Notes: a model not told the origin generated them from the letters alone. A stretch of 64,000 nucleotides of DNA from an uncultured Planococcus sp. (GCA_947493585.1 CANLRI010000001.1:434001-498000); one strand, 5' to 3'; counted from the first letter of the stretch, positions 1 through 8,778 are shown. Numbers and translations: made by a program.

Positions 1-1
1 A

Positions 2-1240
2 TCCGCGTTTATCGATAAATGGGAACCGGAACTTCGCGAACGTTACCCGGATGCAGAAATCTTCCTCGATACGATTGTCCAAGGGCCGCCAGTCGGTGCA
101 CCGGTAACCGTGACAGCGACCGGTGAAGACATCAATGAACTCGCAGCACTGCGTGACACACTCGAAGAAGAGATGCTCGCAAACGGTGCGACCGTCGTGA
201 CCGATAACCTCGGGGCTGCCGTACCGGCGATTGAATATGTGCCGGAGCAGGAGACGCTTGAAGACAATGGCATTGCCTTGTCGACGGTCACCAATCAATT
301 ACAGCTTCTGACGCAAGGCGTCCCGCTTTATACACTGTATGAAGGGCAAACGCCTTACGAAGTCGTTTTGAAGCAAGCAGGCATCACAGAAGGCGAACCG
401 ATCGACCTCGCTGACTTCAGTTTGCCGGCATCCAGTTCTGCTGCGAGCGGCGATGAAGCCGGCGGCGAAGCGGGACCGCCTGCTGCCGCACAGCCAGGGC
501 CGCCTGAATTGATCGGGCTGGACGAGCTATTGACGGCACAGGAAACGACGGCGCTTGCACAAGTGCCGCATAAATCAGGAGACCGTGCCATCACGCTCCG
601 TGCGTTCGGTGAAGCGGATGATTTCGAAGCGCAGATGCTCGATGTCGTCGATAATGCACGCGCCGACTTGTCGGCCGGCTATGAACTGTCGACTGGCGGC
701 GAAAACTCCGATCAGGAAGCATTCTTCGCTGAAATCGGCATCTTGTTCCTGGTTGTGCTGTTGCTGGTTTACCTGGTTATCGCGTTCCAGTTCAAGTCGT
801 TCGGCTTGCCGTTCCTTGTGTTGATTGCCGTGTATCTCGGCATCTCGGGCGCAATTCTCGGATTGTTCCTGACACAGACGCCGCTCAGCTTCCTTGGCGT
901 CATGGGGATCGTCTCCTTGACGGGGATTGTCGTCCGGAACGCGGTCGTGCTCATCGACTTTGTCGAAGCGCGCCGCCTGACAGGAGATTTCAATATCGAA
1001 GAAGCGATCATCGAATCAGGATATGCGCGCATCAAGCCGATCGTGCTGACGTCCCTGACTTCGATTGTGGCCTTGCTGCCGGTCGCATTTTCCGGCGATC
1101 CTTTGTTTGAACCACTGGCCGTGACCATCATTGCGGGGCTCACGTTCTCCGGGTTGTTCACATTGGTCATGATTCCGGCGCTGTATCTTCTATTCCATCG
1201 CATCGTCATCGCGCGCAAAGAGAAGAAACAAACCGCCTGA
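2..1240 (+). CDS. RND (HAE1/SwrC-type) multidrug efflux permease, C-terminal part
   Basis: C-terminal ~412 residues of a proton-driven resistance-nodulation-division exporter of the cytoplasmic membrane. The reading frame is open from base 2, so the 5' end lies outside the window. Visible are the porter-domain signature GPPVGAPVTVTATG near the start, an Ala/Gly/Pro-rich insert at about 470-510, and then the last block of transmembrane helices from about base 730, with the RND motif GIVVRNAVVLIDF followed by GYARIKPIVLTSLTS. In Bacillus the related SwrC (YerP) exports surfactin and acriflavine; the substrate here is unknown. A wobble-containing hairpin with a T tract follows the stop, so the drug exporter downstream is probably a separate transcript. 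Confidence 0.9.
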   Translation, partial: SAFIDKWEPELRERYPDAEIFLDTIVQGPPVGAPVTVTATGEDINELAALRDTLEEEMLANGATVVTDNLGAAVPAIEYVPEQETLEDNGIALSTVTNQLQLLTQGVPLYTLYEGQTPYEVVLKQAGITEGEPIDLADFSLPASSSAASGDEAGGEAGPPAAAQPGPPELIGLDELLTAQETTALAQVPHKSGDRAITLRAFGEADDFEAQMLDVVDNARADLSAGYELSTGGENSDQEAFFAEIGILFLVVLLLVYLVIAFQFKSFGLPFLVLIAVYLGISGAILGLFLTQTPLSFLGVMGIVSLTGIVVRNAVVLIDFVEARRLTGDFNIEEAIIESGYARIKPIVLTSLTSIVALLPVAFSGDPLFEPLAVTIIAGLTFSGLFTLVMIPALYLLFHRIVIARKEKKQTA

Positions 1241-1245
1241 TGGAA

Positions 1246-1278
1246 AGCTGCAGGGTCTTCGGACTTTGCGGCTTTTTG
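1246..1278 (+). terminator. rho-independent terminator after the RND gene
   Basis: AGCTGCAGGGTC pairs, with G-U wobbles, with GACTTTGCGGCT around a TTCG loop, and a run of T follows. Confidence 0.7.
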
Positions 1279-1355
1279 TTTTTTGGCAGGGCTGAGTAAA
1301 GCTTGCCTGATGGGGTAAGCAGGAGAGAAAGGGCAATTTTTGAGAAAAGGGGGCG

Positions 1356-2768
1356 ATGCGCTTGGGGACATTGGAATTAGAAGCGCGGCATAGGAAGCCG
1401 TTGCTCGCGGTATTGATGGCCGGCGTGTTTGTGGCGATACTCAACCAGACGCTGCTCGCCACCGCTTTGCCGCATATCATGGAAGATCTGGACATCACCG
1501 CCAACACGGCGCAATGGCTGACGACGGTATTCATGCTCGTCAACGGCGTCATGATCCCGATCACGGCTTTTTTAATCAATAAATACACGACACGCCATTT
1601 GTTTTTTGTCGCGATGGGGTTATTCGCCACCGGCACAATCATCTGTGCGCTCGCGCCCGGCTTTGCGACTTTGATGGTCGGGCGCATCGTCCAGGCATCG
1701 GGTGCCGGCATCATGATGCCCCTCGCACAGACGGTATTGTTCGTCATCTTCCCGATTGAAAAGCGCGGGCAGGCGATGGGCATGTTCGGCTTAATCATTT
1801 CCTTCGCACCGGCAATCGGACCGACTTTATCCGGTTATCTGGTCGGCCAGTATCCGTGGCGATCCTTGTTTTATATCGTCATTCCGATTGCGCTCATTGA
1901 TTTGGCGCTGGCGTATTTCTTCCTGCGCAATGTGACCGAACGGACTTTCCCGAAAATCGATATTTTATCAATCATGTTATCGACCTTGGGGTTCGGTGGC
2001 TTGCTTTACGGCTTTTCGAGCGCGGGGGCCGCTGGATGGGGCAGTGTTTCAGTTATCGCATCGATCGGCGTCGGGGCTGTCGCTTTGTGGTTCTTCATCC
2101 GCCGTCAAGGCAGACTCAAGCAGCCGATCCTGGAATTCCGTGTCTTTAAATATGGTTTATTTACCTTATCGACAATCCTCAGCATTATCGTATTCGTCAC
2201 GATGATCGGCAGTGCCACGATCTTGCCGATCTATATGCAGGACATGCACGGATTTACCGCTCTTGAATCAGGGCTCATGCTGCTGCCGGGTGCGATCATC
2301 ATGGGGCTCATGAACCCGATTGCCGGGCGTATTTTTGATAAAGTCGGCGGCAAATGGCTGGCGATTGCCGGGCTGTCAATCGTCACCGGCTCGACCTTCC
2401 AGTTTACGATGCTGACGGCCGAGACGGCATTTGTTTATTTGACCGTCATGCACGCCATCCGCATGTTCGGTGTCGCACTCGTCATGATGCCCGTCACGAC
2501 AGCGGGACTCAATCAATTGCCAGACCATCTCATTCCACATGGCACGGCGATGAGCAACACAATGCGGCAAGTGTCGGGCTCGATCGGCACGGCGCTGCTG
2601 GTGACGATCATGACCAGTGCGGCGCTTGACCCGGACCGCTACGGCGTAGAAGGGCTGATCCGCGGAGTCAACATTTCGTTCATGGTGACAGGCGCATTAA
2701 GTGCAATCGGTATCGTGCTGGCATTCTTCATGAAAAATCCAAAAGCGCAAGAGCAAGGCGAAGGATAA
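1356..2768 (+). CDS. DHA2-family MFS drug exporter (EmrB/LmrB-like)
   Basis: 470-residue major facilitator with about 14 predicted hydrophobic helices, the usual size for DHA2 drug:proton antiporters. Near the N-terminus LNQTLLATALPHIMEDL matches the family's motif D1 region, and GRIVQASGAGIMMPL followed by FAPAIGPTLSGYL matches motif C, typical of exporters. The start at 1356 has AAAAGGGGG directly upstream. Substrate unknown. It lies downstream of an RND efflux gene but is separated from it by a terminator. An inverted repeat GGATAAGT...ACTTATCC just after the stop (about 2763-2806) could end transcription. Confidence 0.87.
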   Translation: MRLGTLELEARHRKPLLAVLMAGVFVAILNQTLLATALPHIMEDLDITANTAQWLTTVFMLVNGVMIPITAFLINKYTTRHLFFVAMGLFATGTIICALAPGFATLMVGRIVQASGAGIMMPLAQTVLFVIFPIEKRGQAMGMFGLIISFAPAIGPTLSGYLVGQYPWRSLFYIVIPIALIDLALAYFFLRNVTERTFPKIDILSIMLSTLGFGGLLYGFSSAGAAGWGSVSVIASIGVGAVALWFFIRRQGRLKQPILEFRVFKYGLFTLSTILSIIVFVTMIGSATILPIYMQDMHGFTALESGLMLLPGAIIMGLMNPIAGRIFDKVGGKWLAIAGLSIVTGSTFQFTMLTAETAFVYLTVMHAIRMFGVALVMMPVTTAGLNQLPDHLIPHGTAMSNTMRQVSGSIGTALLVTIMTSAALDPDRYGVEGLIRGVNISFMVTGALSAIGIVLAFFMKNPKAQEQGEG

Positions 2769-2894
2769 GTGGAAGATGTCACAATATGTGCATTTACTTA
2801 TCCTTTTAGATTTGGTAAGATGTCTGACGACAGACAATGAATGATAAAAACTTGTTCAATTTTCTGATAAAACTACTTTTAATGAGGTGAAGTT

Positions 2895-4106
2895 GTGAAT
2901 TTATTGTGGGGCATCTTCGGTATCATCGTCGTTCTTGGAATCGCTTTCTTGTTCTCTGATGGAAAAAAATCCATCAAGCCGCGGACGATTCTCGGCGGAT
3001 TGGCCATACAGATTACGTTTGCATTCATGGTGCTGGAATGGGAACTTGGCAGACAAGCTTTGCTCGGATTGTCTCAAGGCGTCCAAAACATCATCAATTA
3101 TGCCGGTGAAGGGATCGCGTTTGTGTTCGGTCCTGCAGCCGACACAGAAGGATTCGGGTTCGTTTTCGCTTTCCAAGTGCTGACGATCATCATTTTCTTC
3201 TCGTCTTTAATTTCTGTGCTTTATTACTTGAACATCATGCAAGTGATTATCCGTTTGCTCGGCGGGGCCTTGTCGAAACTGCTCGGCACGAGTAAAGCGG
3301 AGTCGATTTCCGCAGCAGCCAATATCTTCGTCGGCCAGACGGAAGCGCCGCTTGTCGTCCGCCCGTTCCTTCCGAACATGACCAAGTCCGAATTGTTCGC
3401 GGTCATGACTGGGGGTCTTGCATCGGTTGCGGGTTCTACACTCGCAGGCTATGCGCTCCTCGGTGTTCCACTTGAATACTTGCTCGCTGCCAGCTTCATG
3501 GCGGCACCTGCCGGCTTGATCATGGCGAAAATCATGATCCCGGAACAGGAAGAAATCGAAGAAAAAGAGTTTGTCATGGAAAAAGACGATCGTTCAGTCA
3601 ACGTTGTCGATGCAGCTGCACGCGGGGCTTCTGACGGCCTTCAGCTAGCCTTGAACGTCGGAGCGATGCTTCTTGCGTTTATCGCGCTTATCGCATTGGC
3701 AAACGGTGTCCTTGGCGGCATCGGTGGCTGGTTCGGTGCTGAAAACATCACCATCCAAGGCATTCTCGGCTATATCTTCGCACCGCTTGCGTTCGCGATC
3801 GGCGTGCCGTGGGCAGAAGCTGTACAAGCTGGTAGCTATATCGGGCAGAAGCTCGTATTGAACGAGTTTGTCGCTTATACGGCATTCGCTCCGGAAATTG
3901 CGAACCTGTCTCCGAAAACGGTCATCATCGTCAGTTTCGCGCTTTGCGGATTTGCTAACTTCAGCTCACTTGCCATCCTTCTCGGTGGCCTCGGTGCAAT
4001 GGCGCCAAGCCGCCGCCCAGATATCGCTCGCCTTGGCATGCGTGCCATTGCAGCGGGTATGCTTGCGTCGCTTTTGAGTGCGGCAATCGCAGGGATGTTC
4101 GTTTAA
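2895..4106 (+). CDS. nupC: concentrative nucleoside transporter (NupC/CNT family)
   Basis: 403-residue cation-coupled nucleoside importer of the cytoplasmic membrane. Family landmarks are visible: N-terminal helices, the [16 protein letters not shown] motif at about 140-155 (the CNT nucleoside-binding segment with GQTEAP), then [20 protein letters not shown], and the C-terminal [20 protein letters not shown]. The start is GTG at 2895 with GAGGTGA five bases upstream. A strong hairpin terminator follows. With the purine permease next door it suggests a small nucleoside/nucleobase salvage neighbourhood, but the terminator and a separate promoter for the permease argue for independent transcripts. 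Confidence 0.92.
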   Translation: MNLLWGIFGIIVVLGIAFLFSDGKKSIKPRTILGGLAIQITFAFMVLEWELGRQALLGLSQGVQNIINYAGEGIAFVFGPAADTEGFGFVFAFQVLTIIIFFSSLISVLYYLNIMQVIIRLLGGALSKLLGTSKAESISAAANIFVGQTEAPLVVRPFLPNMTKSELFAVMTGGLASVAGSTLAGYALLGVPLEYLLAASFMAAPAGLIMAKIMIPEQEEIEEKEFVMEKDDRSVNVVDAAARGASDGLQLALNVGAMLLAFIALIALANGVLGGIGGWFGAENITIQGILGYIFAPLAFAIGVPWAEAVQAGSYIGQKLVLNEFVAYTAFAPEIANLSPKTVIIVSFALCGFANFSSLAILLGGLGAMAPSRRPDIARLGMRAIAAGMLASLLSAAIAGMFV

Positions 4107-4131
4107 GCAATAGCTAACATTCGATCAAATT

Positions 4132-4190
4132 AAAAACCGTCCGTTCCCCTTTTCATCTAATGTGATGAGCGGGGAACAGGCGGTTTTTTG
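4132..4190 (+). terminator. rho-independent terminator after nupC
   Basis: AAAACCG and GTTCCCC pair with GGGGAAC and CGGTTTTTT around a loop of about 20 nt. Confidence 0.85.
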
Positions 4191-4212
4191 TTTAATAAAA
4201 GGTTTAATCGTC

Positions 4213-4265
4213 CTCTTGAAATCGGAAGGCAGGTGACTGCATATCCGCGCGTTTCCTTTCAAGAG
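4213..4265. other. nested inverted repeats upstream of the purine permease promoter
   Basis: CTCTTGAAA (4213-4221) is a perfect inverted repeat of TTTCAAGAG (4257-4265). GGAA/TTCC nests inside, with an inner hairpin GCAG-GTGA-CTGC. It sits upstream of the predicted -35, so it is not part of the mRNA leader. It could be an operator or remains of a mobile palindrome; function unknown. Confidence 0.4.
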
Positions 4266-4272
4266 AAATGCC

Positions 4273-4301
4273 TTGACAGCGGCTTTTTTTAAGATTACAC
4301 T
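4273..4301 (+). promoter_or_regulatory. sigma-A promoter of the purine permease
   Basis: TTGACA (4273-4278), a 17-bp spacer, then TACACT (4296-4301). Predicted leader of about 65 nt before the start codon. No purine-riboswitch core was recognised in it. Confidence 0.6.
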
Positions 4302-4372
4302 TCTATCTTGGCTCACCTGATTTTTAGGCAGAGCGGGTAGGGAGAGGGCTAATTTCATAGAAGGTATGTCTT

Positions 4373-5671
4373 ATGGCAAATTGGATGGACCGGTTTTTCG
4401 GTCTTAACGAAAACGGGACGACCATCAAGCGGGAAATGACAGCCGGCCTGATCGGCTTTTTCACTGTTGTGTACATCATCGCCGTCAACTCGCTGATTTT
4501 ATCGGAGTCCGGCATGCCAATCGAGTACGCGATCATCGGCACCATTGCCGCGTCCGTCATCGGGGCGTTATTGATGGGCTTTTGGGGCAATGCGCCCATC
4601 TTGCTCATTCCGGGGATGGGAATCAATGCATTGTTCTCTTATACGCTCGTCCAGTCGATGGGGCTTAGCTGGCAGGAAGCACTTGCGGTCGTCTTCGTCT
4701 CGGGTGTCATTTTCGTCTTTGTCGCGTTTACGCGCTTTTCGAAAATGCTCAGCGAGGCGGTGCCGAATTCGCTGAAAGAAGCGATCACGGTTGGGCTCGG
4801 GCTATTTCTGATGCTGTTAGGTCTTGAGAAAGGCGGCCTTGTAGCGCCAGGCGACGGTGCGATTCTTTCGCTCGGTTCGCTGTCAGATCCACTCGTGCTG
4901 TCGACCGTCGTGACGTTTTTGCTCGCGATCATTTTATTCATCCGCAATGTGCCGGGGAATTTTCTGATCACTATTGTACTGGGAACGGTCATTGCGTATT
5001 TCTTCGGCATGATCGATCTCAGCCAATTGAGCGAACCGGGCGTCAATACGGCAGAAGCGTTTGCGGTGTTCGGTGCAATGTCGTTCGGCAATTTTTTGTC
5101 GACGACGTTCTGGGTTGCGGTATTTTCCCTGACGATGGTCTTGGTGTTTGAAAACATTGGCCTCGTCCACGGACAGGTGAATTTCATTGGCCGTCCGGAA
5201 AAATATTCGCGTGCATTCCAGGCGACGTCGGTCTCGACGATGGCTTCAGGATTTCTCGGCACGAGCCCGACGGTGGCCAGTGTGGAAAGTGCGGCAGCGA
5301 TGGCTGCTGGCGGACGCACCGGTTTGACTTCACTGACGGCAGGCTTTTTGTTTATGGGTGCAGCGTTCTTCATTCCGCTGATCAAGATCATTCCCGACAG
5401 CGCGATTGCGCCGATTTTAATCATCATCGGCGGGTTGATGCTTCAGAATATCAAGAATCTCGACATGAAGGACATGAGCGAGACCTTTCCGGCATTGTTG
5501 ATCATCGCGCTGATTCCGTTTACGTACAGTATTGCGGACGGCATTGCGATCGGGTTTATCCTGTATCCGGTGCTGAAAGTGGCGATCGGCAAATGGCGTG
5601 AAGTTTCCCCGGCTCTTTATGTGATTGCTTGTCTGTTTTTCGTCAATTACGTGTTTCACGTGGTCGGTTGA
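4373..5671 (+). CDS. AzgA-type (NCS2-like) hypoxanthine/guanine/adenine permease, PbuG/PbuO-like
   Basis: 432-residue membrane permease for purine bases. The N-terminus (MDRFFGLNENGTTIKREM then AGLIGFFTVVYIIAVN) and ILLIPGMGINALFSYT are characteristic of AzgA/PbuG, as are SFGNFLSTTFWVAVFSL and the Ser/Gly-rich GFLGTSPTVASVESAA loop. About 12-14 helices. AAGG lies 9 nt upstream of the ATG. An overlapping out-of-frame ATG at 4366 is ignored. Which purine it carries cannot be told from sequence; B. subtilis has two such paralogues with different preferences. The downstream region holds a palindromic repeat before the next terminator. Confidence 0.9.
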   Translation: MANWMDRFFGLNENGTTIKREMTAGLIGFFTVVYIIAVNSLILSESGMPIEYAIIGTIAASVIGALLMGFWGNAPILLIPGMGINALFSYTLVQSMGLSWQEALAVVFVSGVIFVFVAFTRFSKMLSEAVPNSLKEAITVGLGLFLMLLGLEKGGLVAPGDGAILSLGSLSDPLVLSTVVTFLLAIILFIRNVPGNFLITIVLGTVIAYFFGMIDLSQLSEPGVNTAEAFAVFGAMSFGNFLSTTFWVAVFSLTMVLVFENIGLVHGQVNFIGRPEKYSRAFQATSVSTMASGFLGTSPTVASVESAAAMAAGGRTGLTSLTAGFLFMGAAFFIPLIKIIPDSAIAPILIIIGGLMLQNIKNLDMKDMSETFPALLIIALIPFTYSIADGIAIGFILYPVLKVAIGKWREVSPALYVIACLFFVNYVFHVVG

Positions 5672-5681
5672 AAAGCGTATA

Positions 5682-5766
5682 TTTTTTAAGTGTTTTGAAC
5701 AAGTCATTAAAATTAGAAAACAACTAATTTTACACGACAAATAGTCTATAAATTTTTTAAGTGTTT
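5682..5766. repeat. direct repeat TTTTTTAAGTGTTT, 71 bp apart, around a hairpin
   Basis: Identical 14-mers at 5682-5695 and 5753-5766. Between them AAATTAG-N7-CTAATTT forms a hairpin (about 5710-5730). The second copy abuts the palindromic element that follows. Confidence 0.6.
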
Positions 5767-5769
5767 GGA

Positions 5770-6010
5770 GAAGCGTCCGCCCGTAACCCCTTCTGCTCAA
5801 TAATGCTGCGCATTACTTCGCAAAGATAAGGTCTCACGTAGTTCGTCCTTATCTTTCCTGTGGATCAGCGAGACGACCGAGACCCCGCAGGGAATGAATG
5901 AGCGAGGCAACGCTGAGTTCATTCATTTGCGATGCTTGAGCGAAAGCGAAAGTAGCGCAAACCGAGGAGGCTTGGGCGCGAGCCCACGGAAAGCGGGCGG
6001 TTTAAGCTTC
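5770..6010. repeat. MITE/REP-like palindromic intergenic element (~240 bp)
   Basis: Ends in imperfect terminal inverted repeats: GAAGC-gt-CCGCCCG (5770-5783) against CGGGCGG-tttaa-GCTTC (5994-6010). Inside are a 10-bp hairpin AAAGATAAGG/CCTTATCTTT (5822-5856), an AATGAATGA/TCATTCATT hairpin (about 5893-5929) and TGGGC-gcga-GCCCA. Phrases such as CGAGACCCCGCAGG and CCACGGAAAGC recur, from memory, in intergenic repeats of many Bacillaceae/Planococcaceae genomes. It contains no transposase. A short open frame across it is considered spurious. This accounts for the 450-bp gap between 5672 and 6120. Confidence 0.65.
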
Positions 6011-6042
6011 GGAAAACACGATTCAAGAATCCCAGACATATC

Positions 6043-6076
6043 AAAAAAGCGCATCCGGTTGATGGGTGCGTTTTTT
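6043..6076 (+). terminator. hairpin terminator upstream of the small ORF
   Basis: AAAAAA-(g)-CGCATCC pairs with GGGTGCG-TTTTTT with one bulge and one wobble pair. It would end purine-permease transcripts that read through the repeat. Confidence 0.6.
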
Positions 6077-6120
6077 CTTTGCTTTGCCGTGTTATAATAA
6101 AAGAAAAGGAGCGGATTACG

Positions 6121-6306
6121 ATGCGCTATTTTAAATCGAATATGGAGAAACTGGTCAATCAGGAGCCGGAACTGAAAAATCGGCTGAAGGTATTGATGAA
6201 GGAAATGGAGCTTGAGAAAAGCTTTGCGTTAAAGGCGCTTTACCATTCTGAAGTAGCGGACAGCGGCCCATTCATGAAACAATACCAGGAAATCGATAGT
6301 CAGTAA
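6121..6306 (+). CDS. small conserved-looking hypothetical protein, 61 aa
   Basis: MRYFKSNMEKLV... is a 61-residue, charged, probably helical cytoplasmic protein; family not recognised. Support for a real gene is AAAGGAG 9-10 nt before the ATG, TATAAT at 6093-6098 (with only a poor T-rich -35), an upstream terminator that isolates it from the repeat, and a perfect terminator immediately after the stop. Its 3' end faces the B12-type MerR gene on the other strand and shares that terminator. No function is proposed. Confidence 0.6.
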   Translation: MRYFKSNMEKLVNQEPELKNRLKVLMKEMELEKSFALKALYHSEVADSGPFMKQYQEIDSQ

Positions 6307-6347
6307 AAAAAGCCATGTGCGAAGGATTCCTTCGCACATGGCTTTTC
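6306..6347. terminator. bidirectional terminator between the small ORF and the merR gene
   Basis: Perfect stem AAAAGCCATGTGCGAAGGA around two bases, with A and T tracts on either side. It serves both convergent genes. Confidence 0.85.
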
Positions 6348-6354
6348 CGTGTGA

Positions 6355-7251
6355 TTAAGAGGTACGGGCGGCTTTGAATCCGTCGAGCCATTGCTGCCAG
6401 GATTCGAGTGTGGTGCCGATGCAATAGCGGTTGATTTTTTCATCCTCGCAATCGATGCCCTGGCCGCCCAATAAAAAGTGGAGATTCGGCGTAGCTTCAG
6501 AAAGCTCTTTTATATATTGTTCTACAATTGGCCGACTTTTTGGCGTCATTACTGACATACAAACCAATTGGAAGTCTTGTTTGGCTACCATTTCAGCAAG
6601 ACCCTCAAGCGGCGTGTCCGGTCCCGTGTAGACGACATGGAAGCCGTTTTCGCGAAGGAACAGCGAGAACAATAACAAGCCGAGCTGGTGATGCTCGCCG
6701 CTTGGGCTGAGTGCCAGTACTTTCGGCAGATGTGGCGCCACCGGGAAGACGCGGAAAAATTGATTGAAACGCTGCTGGATGATGTTGGTGATCATATGTT
6801 CATGCGCGACGCTGATTTGGCCGTTTTCCCATTCCGCACCGATTCTTACCATAAGCGGCGCGATGATGTGAAAGAATACGGTCTGGTGGTGGAACAGCGA
6901 GAACTTCAAATCGAGCAGGTAATTAAAACGGTCAATGTCTATCTCTACAGCGGCCTGGTACAGTTCTTCAATTTGCTTAGCATACTCAACGGGTTCATTG
7001 GAGTCGGCGACTTCCGGATGATAGAACTTTTTCCTTGAAGTGTGCAATTGCTTAACAGCTTCACTGATTTTCATGCCGTTTTCCTGGACTTGGATTTTCA
7101 GCCATTTCAAGTCTTCCAAGTTCTGGTCGGAATACAGGCGATGACCCGATTCTGTGCGCGCAGGCGTGATGGCATTATAGCGCGTCTCCCAGGAACGGAT
7201 GGTCACTTTAGGCATATCGAGTATTTTGGCAGCAGCTTTGATATTGTACAT
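6355..7251 (-). CDS. MerR-family regulator with adenosylcobalamin-binding photosensor domain (CarH/LitR type)
   Basis: 298-residue repressor candidate. Residues 1-70 are a MerR winged helix (YNIKAAAKILDMPKVTIRSW, GHRLY). About 90-165 is the helical-bundle cap of B12-binding regulators, carrying the W-x9-E-H signature (W141, E151, H152). The Rossmann-like B12 domain follows, with the ExHxxG motif E186-H188-G191, H188 being the expected lower cobalt ligand. In CarH/LitR, AdoCbl drives tetramer binding to operators in the dark and light breaks it. The residue after the Trp is Glu here, whereas in Thermus CarH it is, from memory, the His that ligates cobalt after illumination. The start at 7251 is preferred over a TTG at 7287, because GAAGG lies 8 nt upstream and the TTG falls inside the operator. 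Probably autoregulated through repeats at 7281-7297. Likely targets are the crt operons at 45-53 kb. Confidence 0.88.
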   Translation of the reverse strand: MYNIKAAAKILDMPKVTIRSWETRYNAITPARTESGHRLYSDQNLEDLKWLKIQVQENGMKISEAVKQLHTSRKKFYHPEVADSNEPVEYAKQIEELYQAAVEIDIDRFNYLLDLKFSLFHHQTVFFHIIAPLMVRIGAEWENGQISVAHEHMITNIIQQRFNQFFRVFPVAPHLPKVLALSPSGEHHQLGLLLFSLFLRENGFHVVYTGPDTPLEGLAEMVAKQDFQLVCMSVMTPKSRPIVEQYIKELSEATPNLHFLLGGQGIDCEDEKINRYCIGTTLESWQQWLDGFKAARTS

Positions 7252-7280
7252 AGCATGACCTTCATTCCGTAGTTTTTTGT

Positions 7281-7297
7281 TATACAAAGATTATACA
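7281..7297 (-). promoter_or_regulatory. CarH-type operator of the merR gene (two 11-bp direct repeats)
   Basis: On the minus strand TGTATA (7297-7292) and TGTATA (7286-7281) start exactly 11 bp apart. The proximal copy reads TTGTATAAC, whose TATAAC could be the -10 box about 30 bp before the ATG. The same arrangement precedes both crt operons. Confidence 0.65.
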
Positions 7298-7422
7298 ACC
7301 AACTATCTCCAGCGTAAAGCTATTGGCTTTTCTGATTAGCAGAAAAAGGCAACAAAAAACATATCTATAGACAAAACCCACCTTCCCTTAGCGTGAGGCC
7401 TTATAAAAAATCCTTTAAATGG

Positions 7423-7462
7423 AAAAAAGACAGGGCAGTTTATCGGCTGCACTGTCTTTTTT
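7423..7462. terminator. terminator for the DHA1 exporter (minus strand)
   Basis: AAAAAGACAG-GGCAG pairs with CTGC-A-CTGTCTTTTTT. T tracts occur on both strands. It lies just beyond the minus-strand gene ending at 7518. Confidence 0.75.
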
Positions 7463-7517
7463 CGAATATAAAAGTGATACAAACTCATCCGGCGGTAACA
7501 CGTTGTTAGAGTTTTGC

Positions 7518-8723
7518 TTATTGTTCTAAAGCGCGTACCTGTTTTGCGGCTCTTGAGCGCTGCCAGCCTGCCGTAATGGTGAGGGTAGCCAACAACAGCA
7601 CGAGGCCGAGAATGAATGGGAAAATGATGTTGATGTCGAACAGGATGCCGGCCAGGAGCGGGCCCATGACATTGCCGATGCTCATATAGGCATTGTTCAT
7701 GCCCATCGCAAAGCCGACTTCGCCTTCTGCCAGTTTGGAAATCAATGTGTTCAAGACCGGGCGCAAAATTGATGTCGCCAGGAAGATGATCAGCGATACC
7801 CCAAAGAACATGACATAGCTGTTCGCGAATAGTGAGGCGAGAAAGCCGCCTGCTGCAACACCGAGGAACGTGATCAATACGCCGATTTCACCGAAGCGTG
7901 AGACAATGCGGTCAACAACGAACAATTGAACAATGACACTAACCGTACCGGTTGCGGTGATCATGAAGGCAATGTCTTTCGCGGTGGAATTGAATTGATT
8001 GTCGAGATAAAGCCCGAGAACGGATTCGTACGCGAGCAAGCCGAAGCTCATGACCAGTGTGATGACCAGCGGCAAAAAGTAAGGAACCGAAGTCGAACGC
8101 CCGATTTTTTTGAACATCGATTCGGATTGCGTCATCGTTAAAGCGAGGTCCGGATCCGCCTTTTCGGCGTCGCTGTCTTTCAGGACAAAGACGGAAAACA
8201 GGACCGCTGCGAGCGACACGAGCGCTGACACGAGAAACGGCAGCTTCAGGCTGTAATCGGCGAGAAAGCCGCCGATCCCCGGCCCGATGACGATGCCGAG
8301 TGACATTGCCGCGGACACCAGGCTTGTGCCTTTAGCACGCTGGTCGAAAGTCGTGATGTCGGCGATATACGCGAAAATGGCCGGCACCAGCATAGCGGCG
8401 CCGATTCCTCCGATGACGCGGGAGAAATACAGTACCCAAATAAAGTCGGAAGCATAGAAGATGAACATCGATAAGGTCAGCCCTGCAAGGCCCCAGATGA
8501 TCATGATGCGGCGCCCGTATTGGTCCGCCCATTTACCGGCGATCGGCGAGAACAGGAACTGGGCAGCAGCGAAGATGGCGATCATCAAGCCGGCTGCCAT
8601 GCCGCCTTGGTTGATGGAGACGAGATACGATGGCAAGATCGGGATGATGATACCGAAACTAGCGATAGCGATGAACATATTGATCATCAAAATCAGGATT
8701 TTTTTGCGTTGGTCTTTGGACAT
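7518..8723 (-). CDS. DHA1-family MFS exporter (NorA/Bmr-like)
   Basis: 401 residues with 12 predicted helices, the standard DHA1 length. FSPIAGKWADQYGRRIMI is the loop 2-3 motif A, and GIVIGPGIGGFLADYS is motif C of drug:proton antiporters. The N-terminus ASFGIIIPILPSYL matches NorA/Bmr/Blt exporters of Bacillales. AGAAGG precedes the ATG at 8723, and a minus-strand promoter is visible at 8779-8807. Substrate unknown, probably hydrophobic cations or fluoroquinolones by family. It sits between the B12-type MerR gene and a CoA-transferase gene but has its own promoter and terminator, so a link to the light regulator is not supported. Confidence 0.85.
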   Translation of the reverse strand: MSKDQRKKILILMINMFIAIASFGIIIPILPSYLVSINQGGMAAGLMIAIFAAAQFLFSPIAGKWADQYGRRIMIIWGLAGLTLSMFIFYASDFIWVLYFSRVIGGIGAAMLVPAIFAYIADITTFDQRAKGTSLVSAAMSLGIVIGPGIGGFLADYSLKLPFLVSALVSLAAVLFSVFVLKDSDAEKADPDLALTMTQSESMFKKIGRSTSVPYFLPLVITLVMSFGLLAYESVLGLYLDNQFNSTAKDIAFMITATGTVSVIVQLFVVDRIVSRFGEIGVLITFLGVAAGGFLASLFANSYVMFFGVSLIIFLATSILRPVLNTLISKLAEGEVGFAMGMNNAYMSIGNVMGPLLAGILFDINIIFPFILGLVLLLATLTITAGWQRSRAAKQVRALEQ

Positions 8724-8778
8724 TGGAGTGCCTTCTTTCTTATATATATGTACACATGACAGTTATATTGACTTCCCC

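Noticed and set aside
769..1371. 200-residue open frame on the minus strand over the RND gene
   Set aside because: It lies antisense to a clear transporter frame, has a codon pattern typical of a shadow frame and lacks a ribosome site.
4191..4372. Purine riboswitch upstream of the purine permease
   Set aside because: No purine-aptamer core was found. The only strong structure lies upstream of the predicted promoter.
4639..5427. 262-residue minus-strand frame over the purine permease
   Set aside because: Antisense shadow of a strongly conserved membrane protein gene.
5894..6097. 67-residue frame across the palindromic repeat
   Set aside because: It falls inside a non-coding repeat and runs through a terminator hairpin.
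7251..7287. Longer start (TTG 7287) for the B12-type MerR gene
   Set aside because: The extra codons overlap the direct-repeat operator and have no ribosome site, while ATG 7251 has GAAGG 8 nt upstream.
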